From positions 62,001 to 126,000 of the forward strand of contig NW_025955866.1 in NCBI RefSeq assembly GCF_020921035.1: 64,000 nucleotides of DNA. Direction: 5' to 3'. The number at the start of each line of letters is the position of its first letter. Position 1 is the stretch's first letter. The notes below the pieces were generated by a model. It was not told the DNA's origin. It saw nothing but the letters and a program-made list of their open reading frames with translations, and did no database searches. The position numbers and the translations under genes are program-made. Source of the DNA: Rhodamnia argentea (lineage: Eukaryota > Streptophyta > Magnoliopsida > Myrtales > Myrtaceae). This document shows, in pieces, positions 22,794 to 34,942 of this stretch.

Positions 22794-23107
22794 GTTATGT
22801 TATGCATTGCAAATATATTTGTAACAAATGCCCTTCCCCTTCTTGCAAAATGTTCGAACTTTCTTTTTCCTGGTTTTCGTGCCCTGTCGCGTGATCGGTT
22901 AACGGGATATTCCTTGGAAACGACAAACTAAGAAAAAAAATCCCCATGAATCGAAATTCGCACGTAACTTTTGATCCGGAAGGACTCACGGGGCCCGTAA
23001 GTACTTTTCGGAAAGCTCGTTCGAGCCGGTCACGATGGGCCCCGTTATGCCTTCCGAGTGCATTTCTTGAGTCGCAAAAAAAAATTAAAAAGTAAAAAAC
23101 GAAAATG

Positions 23108-23228
23108 AGGGGTGCAACACGAGGACTTCCCGGGAGGTCACCCATCCTAGTACTACTCTCGCCCAAGCACGCTTAACTTCGGAGTTCTGATGGGATCCGG
23201 TGCATTAGTCTTTGGTATGATCGCACCC
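23108..23228 (-). rRNA. 5S rRNA: 5S rRNA copy 54
   Basis: A GTCTTTGG, B and C normal; 121 nt. Confidence 0.92.
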
Positions 23229-23543
23229 GTTATGTTATGCATTGCAAATATATTTGTAACAAATGCCCTTCCCCTTCTTGCAAAATGTTCGAACTTTCTT
23301 TTTCCTGGTTTTCGTGCCTGTCGCGTGATCGGTTAACGGGATATTCCTTGGAAACGACAAACTAAGAAAAAAAATCCCCATGAATCGAAATTCGCACGTA
23401 ACTTTTGATCCGGAAGGACTCACGGGGCCCGTAAGTACTTTTCGGAAAGCTCGTTCCGAACCGGTCACGATGGGCCCCGTTATGCCTTCCCGAGTGCATT
23501 TCTTGAGTCGCAAAAAAAAATTAAAAAGTAAAAAACGAAAATG

Positions 23544-23661
23544 AGGGGTGCAACACGAGGACTTCCCGGGAGGTCACCCATCCTAGTACTACTCTCGCCC
23601 AAGCACGCTTAACCGGAGTTCGATGGGATCCGGTGCATTAGTCTTTGGTATGATCGCACCC
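23544..23661 (-). rRNA. 5S rRNA: 5S rRNA copy 55, variant
   Basis: A GTCTTTGG, B TTCGAT, C ACCGG; 118 nt. Confidence 0.9.
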
Positions 23662-23974
23662 GTTATGTTATGCATTGCAAATATATTTGTAACAAATGCC
23701 CTTCCCCTTCTTGCAAAATGTTCGAACTTTCTTTTTCCTGGTTTTCGTGCCTGTCGCGTGATCGGTTAACGGGATATTCCTTGGAAACGACAAACTAAGA
23801 AAAAAAATCCCCATGAATCGAAATTCGCACGTAACTTTTGATCCGGAAGGACTCACGGGGCCCGTAAGTACTTTTCGGAAGCTCGTTCGAACCGGTCACG
23901 ATGGGCCCCGTTATGCCTTCCCGAGTGCATTTCTTGAGTCGCAAAAAAAAATTAAAAAGTAAAAAACGAAAATG

Positions 23975-24092
23975 AGGGGTGCAACACGAGGACTTCCCGG
24001 GAGGTCACCCATCCTAGTACTACTCTCGCCCAAGCACGCTTAACCGGAGTTCGATGGGATCCGGTGCATTAGTCTTTGGTATGATCGCACCC
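23975..24092 (-). rRNA. 5S rRNA: 5S rRNA copy 56, variant
   Basis: A GTCTTTGG, B TTCGAT, C ACCGG; 118 nt. Confidence 0.9.
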
Positions 24093-24407
24093 GTTATGTT
24101 ATGCATTGCAAATATATTTGTAACAAATGCCCTTCCCCTTCTTGCAAAATGTTCGAACTTTCTTTTTCCTGGTTTTCGTGCCCTGTCGCGTGATCGGTTA
24201 ACGGGATATTCCTTGGAAGCGACAAACTAAGAAAAAAAATCCCCATGAATCGAAATTCGCACGTAACTTTTGATCCAGAAGGACTCACGGGGCCCGTAAG
24301 TACTTTTCGGAAAGCTCGTTCGAACCGGTCACGATGGGCCCCGTTATGCCTTCCCGAGTGCATTTCTTGAGTCGCAAAAAAAAATTAAAAAGTAAAAAAC
24401 GAAAATG

Positions 24408-24525
24408 AGGGGTGCAACACGAGGACTTCCCGGGAGGTCACCCATCCTAGTACTACTCTCGCCCAAGCACGCTTAACCGGAGTTCGATGGGATCCGGTGC
24501 ATTAGTCTTTGGTATGATCGCACCC
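24408..24525 (-). rRNA. 5S rRNA: 5S rRNA copy 57, variant
   Basis: A GTCTTTGG, B TTCGAT, C ACCGG; 118 nt. Confidence 0.9.
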
Positions 24526-24838
24526 GTTATGTTATGCATTGCAAATATATTTGTAACAAATGCCCTTCCCCTTCTTGCAAAATGTTCGAACTTTCTTTTT
24601 TCCTGGTTTTCGTGCCTGTCGCGTGATCGGTTAGCGGGATATTCCTTGGAAACGACAAACTAAGAAAAAAAAATCCCCATGAATCGAAATTCGCACGTAA
24701 CTTTTGATCCGGGAAGGACTCACGGGGCCCGTAAGTACTTTTCGGAAGCTCGTTCGAGCCGGTCACGATGGGCCCCGTTATGCCTTCCGAGTGCATTTCT
24801 TGAGTCGAAAAAAAATTAAAAAGTAAAAAACGAAAATG

Positions 24839-24957
24839 AGGGGTGCAACACGAGGACTTCCCGGGAGGTCACCCATCCTAGTACTACTCTCGCCCAAGCA
24901 CGCTTAACCCGGAGTTCGATGGGATCCGGTGCATTAGTCTTTGGTATGATCGCACCC
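24839..24957 (-). rRNA. 5S rRNA: 5S rRNA copy 58, variant
   Basis: A GTCTTTGG, B TTCGAT, C ACCCGG; 119 nt. Confidence 0.9.
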
Positions 24958-25272
24958 GTTATGTTATGCATTGCAAATATATTTGTAACAAATGCCCTTC
25001 CCCTTCTTGCAAAATGTTCGAACTTTCTTTTTCCTGGTTTTCGTGCCTGTCGCGTGATCGGTTAACGGGATATTCCTTGGAAGCGACAAACTAAGAAAAA
25101 AAAATCCCCATGAATCGAAATTCGCACGTAACTTTTGATCCGGGAAGGACTCACGGGGCCCGTAAGTACTTTTCGGAAAGCTCGTTCGAACCGGTCACGA
25201 TGGGCCCCGTTATGCCTTCCCGAGTGCATTTCTTGAGTCGCAAAAAAAATTAAAAAGTAAAAAACGAAAATG

Positions 25273-25390
25273 AGGGGTGCAACACGAGGACTTCCCGGGA
25301 GGTCACCCATCCTAGTACTACTCTCGCCCAAGCACGCTTAACCGGAGTTCGATGGGATCCGGTGCATTAGTCTTTGGTATGATCGCACCC
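25273..25390 (-). rRNA. 5S rRNA: 5S rRNA copy 59, variant
   Basis: A GTCTTTGG, B TTCGAT, C ACCGG; 118 nt. Confidence 0.9.
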
Positions 25391-25708
25391 GTTATGTTAT
25401 GCATTGCAAATATATTTGTAACAAATGCCCTTCCCCTTCTTGCAAAATGTTCGAACTTTCTTTTTCCTGGTTTTCGTGCCCTGTCGCGTGATCGGTTAAC
25501 GGGATATTCCTTGGAAAGCGACAAACTAAGAAAAAAAAATCCCCATGAATCGAAATTCGCACGTAACTTTTGATCCGGGAAGGACTCACGGGGCCCGTAA
25601 GTACTTTTCGGAAAGCTCGTTCGAACCGGTCACGATGGGCCCCGTTATGCCTTCCCGAGTGCATTTCTTGAGTCGCAAAAAAAAATTAAAAAGTAAAAAA
25701 CGAAAATG

Positions 25709-25827
25709 AGGGGTGCAACACGAGGACTTCCCGGGAGGTCACCCATCCTAGTACTACTCTCGCCCAAGCACGCTTAACCCGGAGTTCGATGGGATCCGGT
25801 GCATTAGTCTTTGGTATGATCGCACCC
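25709..25827 (-). rRNA. 5S rRNA: 5S rRNA copy 60, variant
   Basis: A GTCTTTGG, B TTCGAT, C ACCCGG; 119 nt. Confidence 0.9.
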
Positions 25828-26143
25828 GTTATGTTATGCATTGCAAATATATTTGTAACAAATGCCCTTCCCCTTCTTGCAAAATGTTCGAACTTTCTTT
25901 TTCCTGGTTTTCGTGCCCTGTCGCGTGATCGGTTAACGGGATATTCCTTGGAAACGACAAACTAAGAAAAAAAAATCCCCATGAATCGAAATTCGCACGT
26001 AACTTTTGATCCCGGAAGGACTCACGGGGCCCGTAAGTACTTTTCGGAAGCTCGTTCGAACCGGTCACGATGGGCCCCGTTATGCCTTCCCGAGTGCATT
26101 TCTTGAGTCGCAAAAAAAAATTAAAAAGTAAAAAACGAAAATG

Positions 26144-26261
26144 AGGGGTGCAACACGAGGACTTCCCGGGAGGTCACCCATCCTAGTACTACTCTCGCCC
26201 AAGCACGCTTAACCGGAGTTCGATGGGATCCGGTGCATTAGTCTTTGGTATGATCGCACCC
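26144..26261 (-). rRNA. 5S rRNA: 5S rRNA copy 61, variant
   Basis: A GTCTTTGG, B TTCGAT, C ACCGG; 118 nt. Confidence 0.9.
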
Positions 26262-26575
26262 GTTATGTTATGCATTGCAAATATATTTGTAACAAATGCC
26301 CTTCCCCTTCTTGCAAAATGTTCGAACTTTCTTTTTTCTGGTTTTTCGTGCCTGTCGCGTGATCGGTTAACGGGATATTCCTTGGAAACGACAAACTAAG
26401 AAAAAAAATCCCCATGAATCGAAATTCGCACGTAACTTTTGATCCCGGAAGGACTCACGGGGCCCGTAAGTACTTTTCGGAAGCTCGTTCGAACCGGTCA
26501 CGATGGGCCCCGTTATGCCTTCCGAGTGCATTTCTTGAGTCGCAAAAAAAAATTAAAAAGTAAAAAACGAAAATG

Positions 26576-26693
26576 AGGGGTGCAACACGAGGACTTCCCG
26601 GGAGGTCACCCATCCTAGTACTACTCTCGCCCAAGCACGCTTAACCGGAGTTCGATGGGATCCGGTGCATTAGTCTTTGGTATGATCGCACCC
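26576..26693 (-). rRNA. 5S rRNA: 5S rRNA copy 62, variant
   Basis: A GTCTTTGG, B TTCGAT, C ACCGG; 118 nt. Confidence 0.9.
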
Positions 26694-27012
26694 GTTATGT
26701 TATGCATTGCAAATATATTTGTAACAAATGCCCTTCCCCTTCTTGCAAAATGTTCGAACTTTCTTTTTTCCTGGTTTTTCGTGCCCTGTCGCGTGATCGG
26801 TTAACGGGATATTCCTTGGAAACGACAAACTAAGAAAAAAAAATCCCCATGAATCGAAATTCGCACGTAACTTTTGATCCCGGAAGGACTCACGGGGCCC
26901 GTAAGTACTTTTCGGAAAGCTCGTTCGAGCCGGTCACGATGGGCCCCGTTATGCCTTCCCGAGTGCATTTCTTGAGTCGCAAAAAAAAATTAAAAAGTAA
27001 AAAACGAAAATG

Positions 27013-27130
27013 AGGGGTGCAACACGAGGACTTCCCGGGAGGTCACCCATCCTAGTACTACTCTCGCCCAAGCACGCTTAACCGGAGTTCGATGGGATCC
27101 GGTGCATTAGTCTTTGGTATGATCGCACCC
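27013..27130 (-). rRNA. 5S rRNA: 5S rRNA copy 63, variant
   Basis: A GTCTTTGG, B TTCGAT, C ACCGG; 118 nt. Confidence 0.9.
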
Positions 27131-27446
27131 GTTATGTTATGCATTGCAAATATATTTGTAACAAATGCCCTTCCCCTTCTTGCAAAATGTTCGAACTTTC
27201 TTTTTCCTGGTTTTCGTGCCCTGTCGCGTGATCGGTTAACGGGATATTCCTTGGAAACGACAAACTAAGAAAAAAAAATCCCCATGAATCGAAATTCGCA
27301 CGTAACTTTTGATCCAGAAGGACTCACGGGGCCCGTAAGTACTTTTCGGAAAGCTCGTTCGAACCGGTCACGATGGGCCCCGTTATGCCCTCCCGAGTGC
27401 ATTTCTTGAGTCGCAAAAAAAAATTAAAAAGTAAAAAACGAAAATG

Positions 27447-27565
27447 AGGGGTGCAACACGAGGACTTCCCGGGAGGTCACCCATCCTAGTACTACTCTCG
27501 CCCAAGCACGCTTAACCCGGAGTTCGATGGGATCCGGTGCATTAGTCTTTGGTATGATCGCACCC
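27447..27565 (-). rRNA. 5S rRNA: 5S rRNA copy 64, variant
   Basis: A GTCTTTGG, B TTCGAT, C ACCCGG; 119 nt. Confidence 0.9.
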
Positions 27566-27879
27566 GTTATGTTATGCATTGCAAATATATTTGTAACAAA
27601 TGCCCTTCCCCTTCTTGCAAAATGTTCGAACTTTCTTTTTCCTGGTTTTCGTGCCCTGTCGCGTGATCGGTTAACGGGATATTCCTTGGAAACGACAAAC
27701 TAAGAAAAAAAATCCCCATGAATCGAAATTCGCACGTAACTTTTGATCCGGGAAGGACTCACGGGGCCCGTAAGTACTTTTCGGAAAGCTCGTTCGAGCC
27801 GGTCACGATGGGCCCGTTATGCCTTCCCGAGTGCATTTCTTGAGTCGCAAAAAAAATTAAAAAGTAAAAAACGAAAATG

Positions 27880-27999
27880 AGGGGTGCAACACGAGGACTT
27901 CCCGGGAGGTCACCCATCCTAGTACTACTCTCGCCCAAGCACGCTTAACCCGGAGTTCGATGGGATCCGGTGCATTAGTCTTTGGTATGATCGCTACCC
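27880..27999 (-). rRNA. 5S rRNA: 5S rRNA copy 65, variant
   Basis: A GTCTTTGG, B TTCGAT, C ACCCGG, 5' end GCTACCC; 120 nt. Confidence 0.88.
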
Positions 28000-28312
28000 G
28001 TTATGTTATGCATTGCAAATATATTTGTAACAAATGCCCTTCCCCTTCTTGCAAAATGTTCGAACTTTCTTTTTCCTGGTTTTCGTGCCCTGTCGCGTGA
28101 TCGGTTAACGGGATATTCCTTGGAAACGACAAACTAAGAAAAAAAATCCCCATGAATCGAAATTCGCACGTAACTTTTGATCCCGGAAGGACTCACGGGG
28201 CCCGTAAGTACTTTTCGGAGCTCGTTCGAGCCGGTCACGATGGGCCCCGTTATGCCTTCCGAGTGCATTTCTTGAGTCGCAAAAAAAAATTAAAAAGTAA
28301 AAAACGAAAATG

Positions 28313-28433
28313 AGGGGTGCAACACGAGGACTTCCCGGGAGGTCACCCATCCTAGTACTACTCTCGCCCAAGCACGCTTAACTTCGGAGTTCTGATGGGA
28401 TCCGGTGCATTAGTCTTTGGTATGATCGCACCC
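28313..28433 (-). rRNA. 5S rRNA: 5S rRNA copy 66
   Basis: A GTCTTTGG, B and C normal; 121 nt. Confidence 0.92.
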
Positions 28434-28747
28434 GTTATGTTATGCATTGCAAATATATTTGTAACAAATGCCCTTCCCCTTCTTGCAAAATGTTCGAACT
28501 TTCTTTTTCCTGGTTTTCGTGCCCTGTCGCGTGATCGGTTAACGGGATATTCCTTGGAAACGACAAACTAAGAAAAAAAATCCCCATGAATCGAAATTCG
28601 CACGTAACTTTTGATCCAGAAGGACTCACGGGGCCCGTAAGTACTTTTCGGAAGCTCGTTCGAACCGGTCACGATGGGCCCCGTTATGCCTTCCCGAGTG
28701 CATTTCTTGAGTCGCAAAAAAAAATTAAAAAGTAAAAAACGAAAATG

Positions 28748-28865
28748 AGGGGTGCAACACGAGGACTTCCCGGGAGGTCACCCATCCTAGTACTACTCTC
28801 GCCCAAGCACGCTTAACCGGAGTTCGATGGGATCCGGTGCATTAGTCTTTGGTATGATCGCACCC
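28748..28865 (-). rRNA. 5S rRNA: 5S rRNA copy 67, variant
   Basis: A GTCTTTGG, B TTCGAT, C ACCGG; 118 nt. Confidence 0.9.
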
Positions 28866-29182
28866 GTTATGTTATGCATTGCAAATATATTTGTAACAAA
28901 TGCCCTTCCCCTTCTTGCAAAATGTTCGAACTTTCTTTTTCCTGGTTTTCGTGCCCTGTCGCGTGATCGGTTAACGGGATATTCCTTGGAAACGACAAAC
29001 TAAGAAAAAAAATCCCCATGAATCGAAATTCGCACGTAACTTTTGATCCCAGGAAGGACTCACGGGGCCCGTAAGTACTTTTCGGAAAGCTCGTTCGAGC
29101 CGGTCCACGATGGGCCCCGTTATGCCTTCCGAGTGCATTTCTTGAGTCGCAAAAAAAAATTAAAAAGTAAAAAACGAAAATG

Positions 29183-29299
29183 AGGGGTGCAACACGAGGA
29201 CTTCCCGGGAGGTCACCCATCCTAGTACTACTCTCGCCCAAGCACGCTAACCGGAGTTCGATGGGATCCGGTGCATTAGTCTTTGGTATGATCGCACCC
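29183..29299 (-). rRNA. 5S rRNA: 5S rRNA copy 68, Box A deletion
   Basis: A GTCTTTGG, B TTCGAT, C ACCGG. It also lacks one A of the GTTAAGC core of Box A (plus strand CACGCTAACC); 117 nt. It should be one of the weaker promoters if the change is real. Confidence 0.87.
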
Positions 29300-29614
29300 G
29301 TTATGTTATGCATTGCAAATATATTTGTAACAAATGCCCTTCCCCTTCTTGCAAAATGTTCGAACTTTCTTTTTCCTGGTTTTCGTGCCCTGTCGCGTGA
29401 TCGAGTTAACGGGATATTCCTTGGAAACGACAAACTAAGAAAAAAAATCCCCATGAATCGAAATTCGCACGTAACTTTTGATCCCGGGAAGGACTCACGG
29501 GGCCCGTAAGTACTTTTCGGAAGCTCGTTCGAGCCGGTCACGATGGGCCCGTTATGCCTTCCGAGTGCATTTCTTGAGTCGCAAAAAAAAATTAAAAAGT
29601 AAAAAACGAAAATG

Positions 29615-29731
29615 AGGGGTGCGACACGAGGACTTCCCGGGAGGTCACCCATCCTAGTACTACTCTCGCCCAAGCACGCTTAACCGGGTTCGATGGGATC
29701 CGGTGCATTAGTCTTTGGTATGATCGCACCC
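29615..29731 (-). rRNA. 5S rRNA: 5S rRNA copy 69, variant
   Basis: A GTCTTTGG, B TTCGAT, C ACCGGG with the following A lost; T112C; 117 nt. Confidence 0.87.
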
Positions 29732-30045
29732 GTTATGTTATGCATTGCAAATATATTTGTAACAAATGCCCTTCCCCTTCTTGCAAAATGTTCGAACTTT
29801 CTTTTTCCTGGTTTTCGTGCCCTGTCGCGTGATCGGTTAACGGGATATTCCTTGGAAACGACAAACTAAGAAAAAAAATCCCCATGAATCGAAATTCGCA
29901 CGTAACTTTTGATCCGGGAAGGACTCACGGGGCCCGTAAGTACTTTTCGGAAGCTCGTTCGAACCGGTCACGATGGGCCCGTTATGCCTTCCCGAGTGCA
30001 TTTCTTGAGTCGCAAAAAAAAATTAAAAAGTAAAAAACGAAAATG

Positions 30046-30164
30046 AGGGGTGCAACACGAGGACTTCCCGGGAGGTCGCCCATCCTAGTACTACTCTCGC
30101 CCAAGCACGCTTAACCGGAGTTCGATGGGATCCGGTGCATTAGTCTTTGGTATGATCGCTACCC
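30046..30164 (-). rRNA. 5S rRNA: 5S rRNA copy 70, variant
   Basis: First copy with T88C in Box C. A GTCTTTGG, B TTCGAT, C ACCGG, 5' end GCTACCC; 119 nt. Confidence 0.88.
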
Positions 30165-30476
30165 GTTATGTTATGCATTGCAAATATATTTGTAACAAAT
30201 GCCCTTCCCCTTCTTGCAAAATGTTCGAACTTTCTTTTTCCTGGTTTTCGTGCCTGTCGCGTGATCGGTTAACGGGATATTCCTTGGAAACGACAAACTA
30301 AGAAAAAAAATCCCCATGAATCGAAATTCGCACGTAACTTTTGATCCGGGAAGGACTCACGGGGCCCGTAAGTACTTTTCGGAAGCTCGTTCGAGCCGGT
30401 CGCGATGGGCCCGTTATGCCTTCCGAGTGCATTTCTTGAGTCGCAAAAAAAAATTAAAAAGTAAAAAACGAAAATG

Positions 30477-30594
30477 AGGGGTGCAACGCGAGGACTTCCC
30501 GGGAGGTCACCCATCCTAGTACTACTCTCGCCCAAGCACGCTTAACCCGGGTTCGATGGGATCCGGTGCATTAGTCTTTGGTATGATCGCACCC
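30477..30594 (-). rRNA. 5S rRNA: 5S rRNA copy 71, variant
   Basis: A GTCTTTGG, B TTCGAT, C ACCCGGG with the following A lost; T109C; 118 nt. Confidence 0.87.
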
Positions 30595-30909
30595 GTTATG
30601 TTATGCATTGCAAATATATTTGTAACAAATGCCCTTCCCCTTCTTGCAAAATGTTCGAACTTTCTTTTTCCTGGTTTTCGTGCCCTGTCGCGTGATCGGT
30701 TAGCGGGATATTCCTTGGAAACGACAAACTAAGAAAAAAAATCCCCATGAATCGAAATTCGCACGTAACTTTTGATCCAGAAGGACTCACGGGGCCCGTA
30801 AGTACTTTTCGGAAGCTCGTTCCGAACCGGTCACGATGGGCCCCGTTATGCCTTCCCGAGTGCATTTCTTGAGTCGCAAAAAAAAATTAAAAAGTAAAAA
30901 ACGAAAATG

Positions 30910-31028
30910 AGGGGTGCAACACGAGGACTTCCCGGGAGGTCACCCATCCTAGTACTACTCTCGCCCAAGCACGCTTAACCGGAGTTCGATGGGATCCGGT
31001 GCATTAGTCTTTGGTATGATCGCTACCC
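30910..31028 (-). rRNA. 5S rRNA: 5S rRNA copy 72, variant
   Basis: A GTCTTTGG, B TTCGAT, C ACCGG, 5' end GCTACCC; 119 nt. Confidence 0.88.
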
Positions 31029-31343
31029 GTTATGTTATGCATTGCAAATATATTTGTAACAAATGCCCTTCCCCTTCTTGCAAAATGTTCGAACTTTCTT
31101 TTTCCTGGTTTTCGTGCCCTGTCGCGTGATCGGTTAACGGGATATTCCTTGGAAGCGACAAACTAAGAAAAAAAAATCCCCATGAATCGAAATTCGCACG
31201 TAACTTTTGATCCGGGAAGGACTCACGGGGCCCGTAAGTACTTTTCGGAAGCTCGTTCGAGCCGGTCACGATGGGCCCGTTATGCCTTCCCGAGTGCATT
31301 TCTTGAGTCGCAAAAAAAAATTAAAAAGTAAAAAACGAAAATG

Positions 31344-31462
31344 AGGGGTGCAACACGAGGACTTCCCGGGAGGTCGCCCATCCTAGTACTACTCTCGCCC
31401 AAGCACGCTTAACCCGGAGTTCGATGGGATCCGGTGCATTAGTCTTTGGTATGATCGCACCC
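31344..31462 (-). rRNA. 5S rRNA: 5S rRNA copy 73, variant
   Basis: A GTCTTTGG, B TTCGAT, C ACCCGG; T88C; 119 nt. Confidence 0.89.
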
Positions 31463-31776
31463 GTTATGTTATGCATTGCAAATATATTTGTAACAAATGC
31501 CCTTCCCCTTCTTGCAAAATGTTCGAACTTTCTTTTTTCCTGGTTTTCGTGCCCTGTCGCGTGATCGGTTAACGGGATATTCCTTGGAAACGACAAACTA
31601 AGAAAAAAAATCCCCATGAATCGAAATTCGCACGTAACTTTTGATCCCGGAAGGACTCACGGGGCCCGTAAGTACTTTTCGGAGCTCGTTCGAGCCGGTC
31701 ACGATGGGCCCCGTTATGCCTTCCGAGTGCATTTCTTGAGTCGCAAAAAAAAATTAAAAAGTAAAAAACGAAAATG

Positions 31777-31896
31777 AGGGGTGCAACACGAGGACTTCCC
31801 GGGGAGGTCACCCATCCTAGTACTACTCTCGCCCAAGCACGCTTAACCCGGAGTTCGATGGGATCCGGTGCATTAGTCTTTGGTATGATCGCACCC
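31777..31896 (-). rRNA. 5S rRNA: 5S rRNA copy 74, variant
   Basis: A GTCTTTGG, B TTCGAT, C ACCCGG; extra base in the nt 94-99 run; 120 nt. Confidence 0.89.
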
Positions 31897-32210
31897 GTTA
31901 TGTTATGCATTGCAAATATATTTGTAACAAATGCCCTTCCCCTTCTTGCAAAATGTTCGAACTTTCTTTTTCCTGGTTTTCGTGCCCTGTCGCGTGATCG
32001 AGTTAACGGGATATTCCTTGGAAGCGACAAACTAAGAAAAAAAATCCCCATGAATCGAAATTCGCACGTAACTTTTGATCCCGGAAGGACTCACGGGGCC
32101 GTAAGTACTTTTCGGAAAGCTCGTTCGAGCCGGTCACGATGGGCCCGTTATGCCTTCCGAGTGCATTTCTTGAGTCGCAAAAAAAAATTAAAAAGTAAAA
32201 AACGAAAATG

Positions 32211-32331
32211 AGGGGTGCAACACGAGGACTTCCCGGGAGGTCACCCATCCTAGTACTACTCTCGCCCAAGCACGCTTAACTTCGGAGTTACGATGGGATC
32301 CGGTGCATTAGTCTTTGGTATGATCGCACCC
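32211..32331 (-). rRNA. 5S rRNA: 5S rRNA copy 75, variant
   Basis: A GTCTTTGG, B TTACGAT, C normal; 121 nt. Confidence 0.91.
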
Positions 32332-32644
32332 GTTATGTTATGCATTGCAAATATATTTGTAACAAATGCCCTTCCCCTTCTTGCAAAATGTTCGAACTTT
32401 CTTTTTTCCTGGTTTTCGTGCCCTGTCGCGTGATCGGTTAACGGGATATTCCTTGGAAACGACAAACTAAGAAAAAAAATCCCCATGAATCGAAATTCGC
32501 ACGTAACTTTTGATCCGGAAGGACTCACGGGGCCCGTAAGTACTTTTCGGAAGCTCGTTCGAGCCGGTCACGATGGGCCCGTTATGCCCTTCCGAGTGCA
32601 TTTCTTGAGTCGCAAAAAAAATTAAAAAGTAAAAAACGAAAATG

Positions 32645-32764
32645 AGGGGTGCAACGCGAGGACTTCCCGGGAGGTCACCCATCCTAGTACTACTCTCGCC
32701 CAAGCACGCTTAACTTCGGAGTTCTGATGGGATCCGGTGCATTAGTGCTGGTATGATCGCACCC
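32645..32764 (-). rRNA. 5S rRNA: 5S rRNA copy 76, near normal
   Basis: A, B and C normal; T109C only; 120 nt. Confidence 0.96.
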
Positions 32765-33081
32765 GTTATGTTATGCATTGCAAATATATTTGTAACAAAT
32801 GCCCTTCCCCTTCTTGCAAAATGTTCGAACTTTCTTTTTTCCTGGTTTTCGTGCCCTGTCGCGTGATCGAGTTAACGGGATATTCCTTGGAAGCGACAAA
32901 CTAAGAAAAAAAATCCCCATGAATCGAAATTCGCACGTAACTTTTGATCCGGGAAGGACTCACGGGGCCCGTAAGTACTTTTCGGAAAGCTCGTTCGAGC
33001 CGGTCACGATGGGCCCGTTATGCCTTCCGAGTGCATTTCTTGAGTCGCTAAAAAAAAATTAAAAAGTAAAAAACGAAAATG

Positions 33082-33199
33082 AGGGGTGCAACACGAGGAC
33101 TTCCCGGGAGGTCGCCCATCCTAGTACTACTCTCGCCCAAGCACGCTTAACCGGAGTTCGATGGGATCCGGTGCATTAGTCTTTGGTATGATCGCACCC
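33082..33199 (-). rRNA. 5S rRNA: 5S rRNA copy 77, variant
   Basis: A GTCTTTGG, B TTCGAT, C ACCGG; T88C; 118 nt. Confidence 0.89.
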
Positions 33200-33516
33200 G
33201 TTATGTTATGCATTGCAAATATATTTGTAACAAATGCCCTTCCCCTTCTTGCAAAATGTTCGAACTTTCTTTTTCCTGGTTTTTCGTGCCCCGTCGCGTG
33301 ATCGGTTAACGGGATATTCCTTGGAAGCGACAAACTAAGAAAAAAAATCCCCATGAATCGAAATTCGCACGTAACTTTTGATCCAAGGAAGGACTCACGG
33401 GGCCCGTAAGTACTTTTCGGAAAGCTCGTTCGAGCCGGTCACGATGGGCCCCGTTATGCCTTCCGAGTGCATTTCTTGAGTCGCAAAAAAAAATTAAAAA
33501 GTAAAAAACGAAAATG

Positions 33517-33634
33517 AGGGGTGCAACACGAGGACTTCCCGGGAGGTCACCCATCCTAGTACTACTCTCGCCCAAGCACGCTTAACCGGAGTTCGATGGG
33601 ATCCGGTGCATTAGTCTTTGGTATGATCGCACCC
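33517..33634 (-). rRNA. 5S rRNA: 5S rRNA copy 78, variant
   Basis: A GTCTTTGG, B TTCGAT, C ACCGG; 118 nt. Confidence 0.9.
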
Positions 33635-33950
33635 GTTATGTTATGCATTGCAAATATATTTGTAACAAATGCCCTTCCCCTTCTTGCAAAATGTTCGAAC
33701 TTTCTTTTTTCTGGTTTTCGTGCCCTGTCGCGTGATCGGTTAACGGGATATTCCTTGGAAGCGACAAACTAAGAAAAAAAATCCCCATGAATCGAAATTC
33801 GCACGTAACTTTTGATCCGGGAAGGACTCACGGGGCCCGTAAGTACTTTTCGGAAAGCTCGTTCGAGCCGGTCACGATGGGCCCCGTTATGCCTTCCCGA
33901 GTGCATTTCTTGAGTCGCAAAAAAAAATTAAAAAGTAAAAAACGAAAATG

Positions 33951-34070
33951 AGGGGGTGCAACACGAGGACTTCCCGGGAGGTCACCCATCCTAGTACTAC
34001 TCTCGCCCAAGCACGCTTAACCGGAGTTCGATGGGATCCGGTGCATTAGTCTTTGGTATGATCGCTACCC
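33951..34070 (-). rRNA. 5S rRNA: 5S rRNA copy 79, variant
   Basis: A GTCTTTGG, B TTCGAT, C ACCGG, 5' end GCTACCC; extra base in the 3'-terminal C run; 120 nt. Confidence 0.88.
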
Positions 34071-34388
34071 GTTATGTTATGCATTGCAAATATATTTGTA
34101 ACAAATGCCCTTCCCCTTCTTGCAAAATGTTCGAACTTTCTTTTTTCCTGGTTTTCGTGCCCTGTCGCGTGATCGGTTAACGGGATATTCCTTGGAAACG
34201 ACAAACTAAGAAAAAAAATCCCCATGAATCGAAATTCGCACGTAACTTTTGATCCCAGGAAGGACTCACGGGGCCCGTAAGTACTTTTCGGAAAGCTCGT
34301 TCGAACCGGTCCACGATGGGCCCCGTTATGCCTTCCCGAGTGCATTTCTTGAGTCGCAAAAAAAATTAAAAAGTAAAAAACGAAAATG

Positions 34389-34508
34389 AGGGGTGCAACA
34401 CGAGGACTTCCCGGGAGGTCACCCATCCTAGTACTACTCTCGCCCAAGCACGCTTAACTTCGGAGTTCTGATGGGATCCGGTGCATTAGTGCTGGTATGA
34501 TCGCACCC
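34389..34508 (-). rRNA. 5S rRNA: 5S rRNA copy 80, normal
   Basis: A, B and C normal; 120 nt. A normal copy within a long run of variant ones. Confidence 0.98.
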
Positions 34509-34825
34509 GTTATGTTATGCATTGCAAATATATTTGTAACAAATGCCCTTCCCCTTCTTGCAAAATGTTCGAACTTTCTTTTTTCCTGGTTTTCGTGCCC
34601 TGTCGCGTGATCGAGTTAACGGGATATTCCTTGGAAACGACAAACTAAGAAAAAAAATCCCCATGAATCGAAATTCGCACGTAACTTTTGATCCGGGAAG
34701 GACTCACGGGGCCCGTAAGTACTTTTCGGAAGCTCGTTCGAACCGGTCACGATGGGCCCCGTTATGCCTTTCCGAGTGCATTTCTTGAGTCGCAAAAAAA
34801 AATTAAAAAGTAAAAAACGAAAATG

Positions 34826-34942
34826 AGGGTGCAACACGAGGACTTCCCGGGAGGTCACCCATCCTAGTACTACTCTCGCCCAAGCACGCTTAACCGGAGT
34901 TCGATGGGATCCGGTGCATTAGTCTTTGGTATGATCGCACCC
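34826..34942 (-). rRNA. 5S rRNA: 5S rRNA copy 81, variant
   Basis: A GTCTTTGG, B TTCGAT, C ACCGG; one base fewer in the 3'-terminal C run; 117 nt. Confidence 0.88.

Noticed and set aside
28867-29673. Longest open reading frame, 268 codons on the minus strand
   Set aside because: It reads through two 5S genes and their spacers. Its peptide repeats with the unit and is the translation of 5S rRNA and spacer. Small indels between units join or break such frames at random. There is no codon bias or independent conservation.
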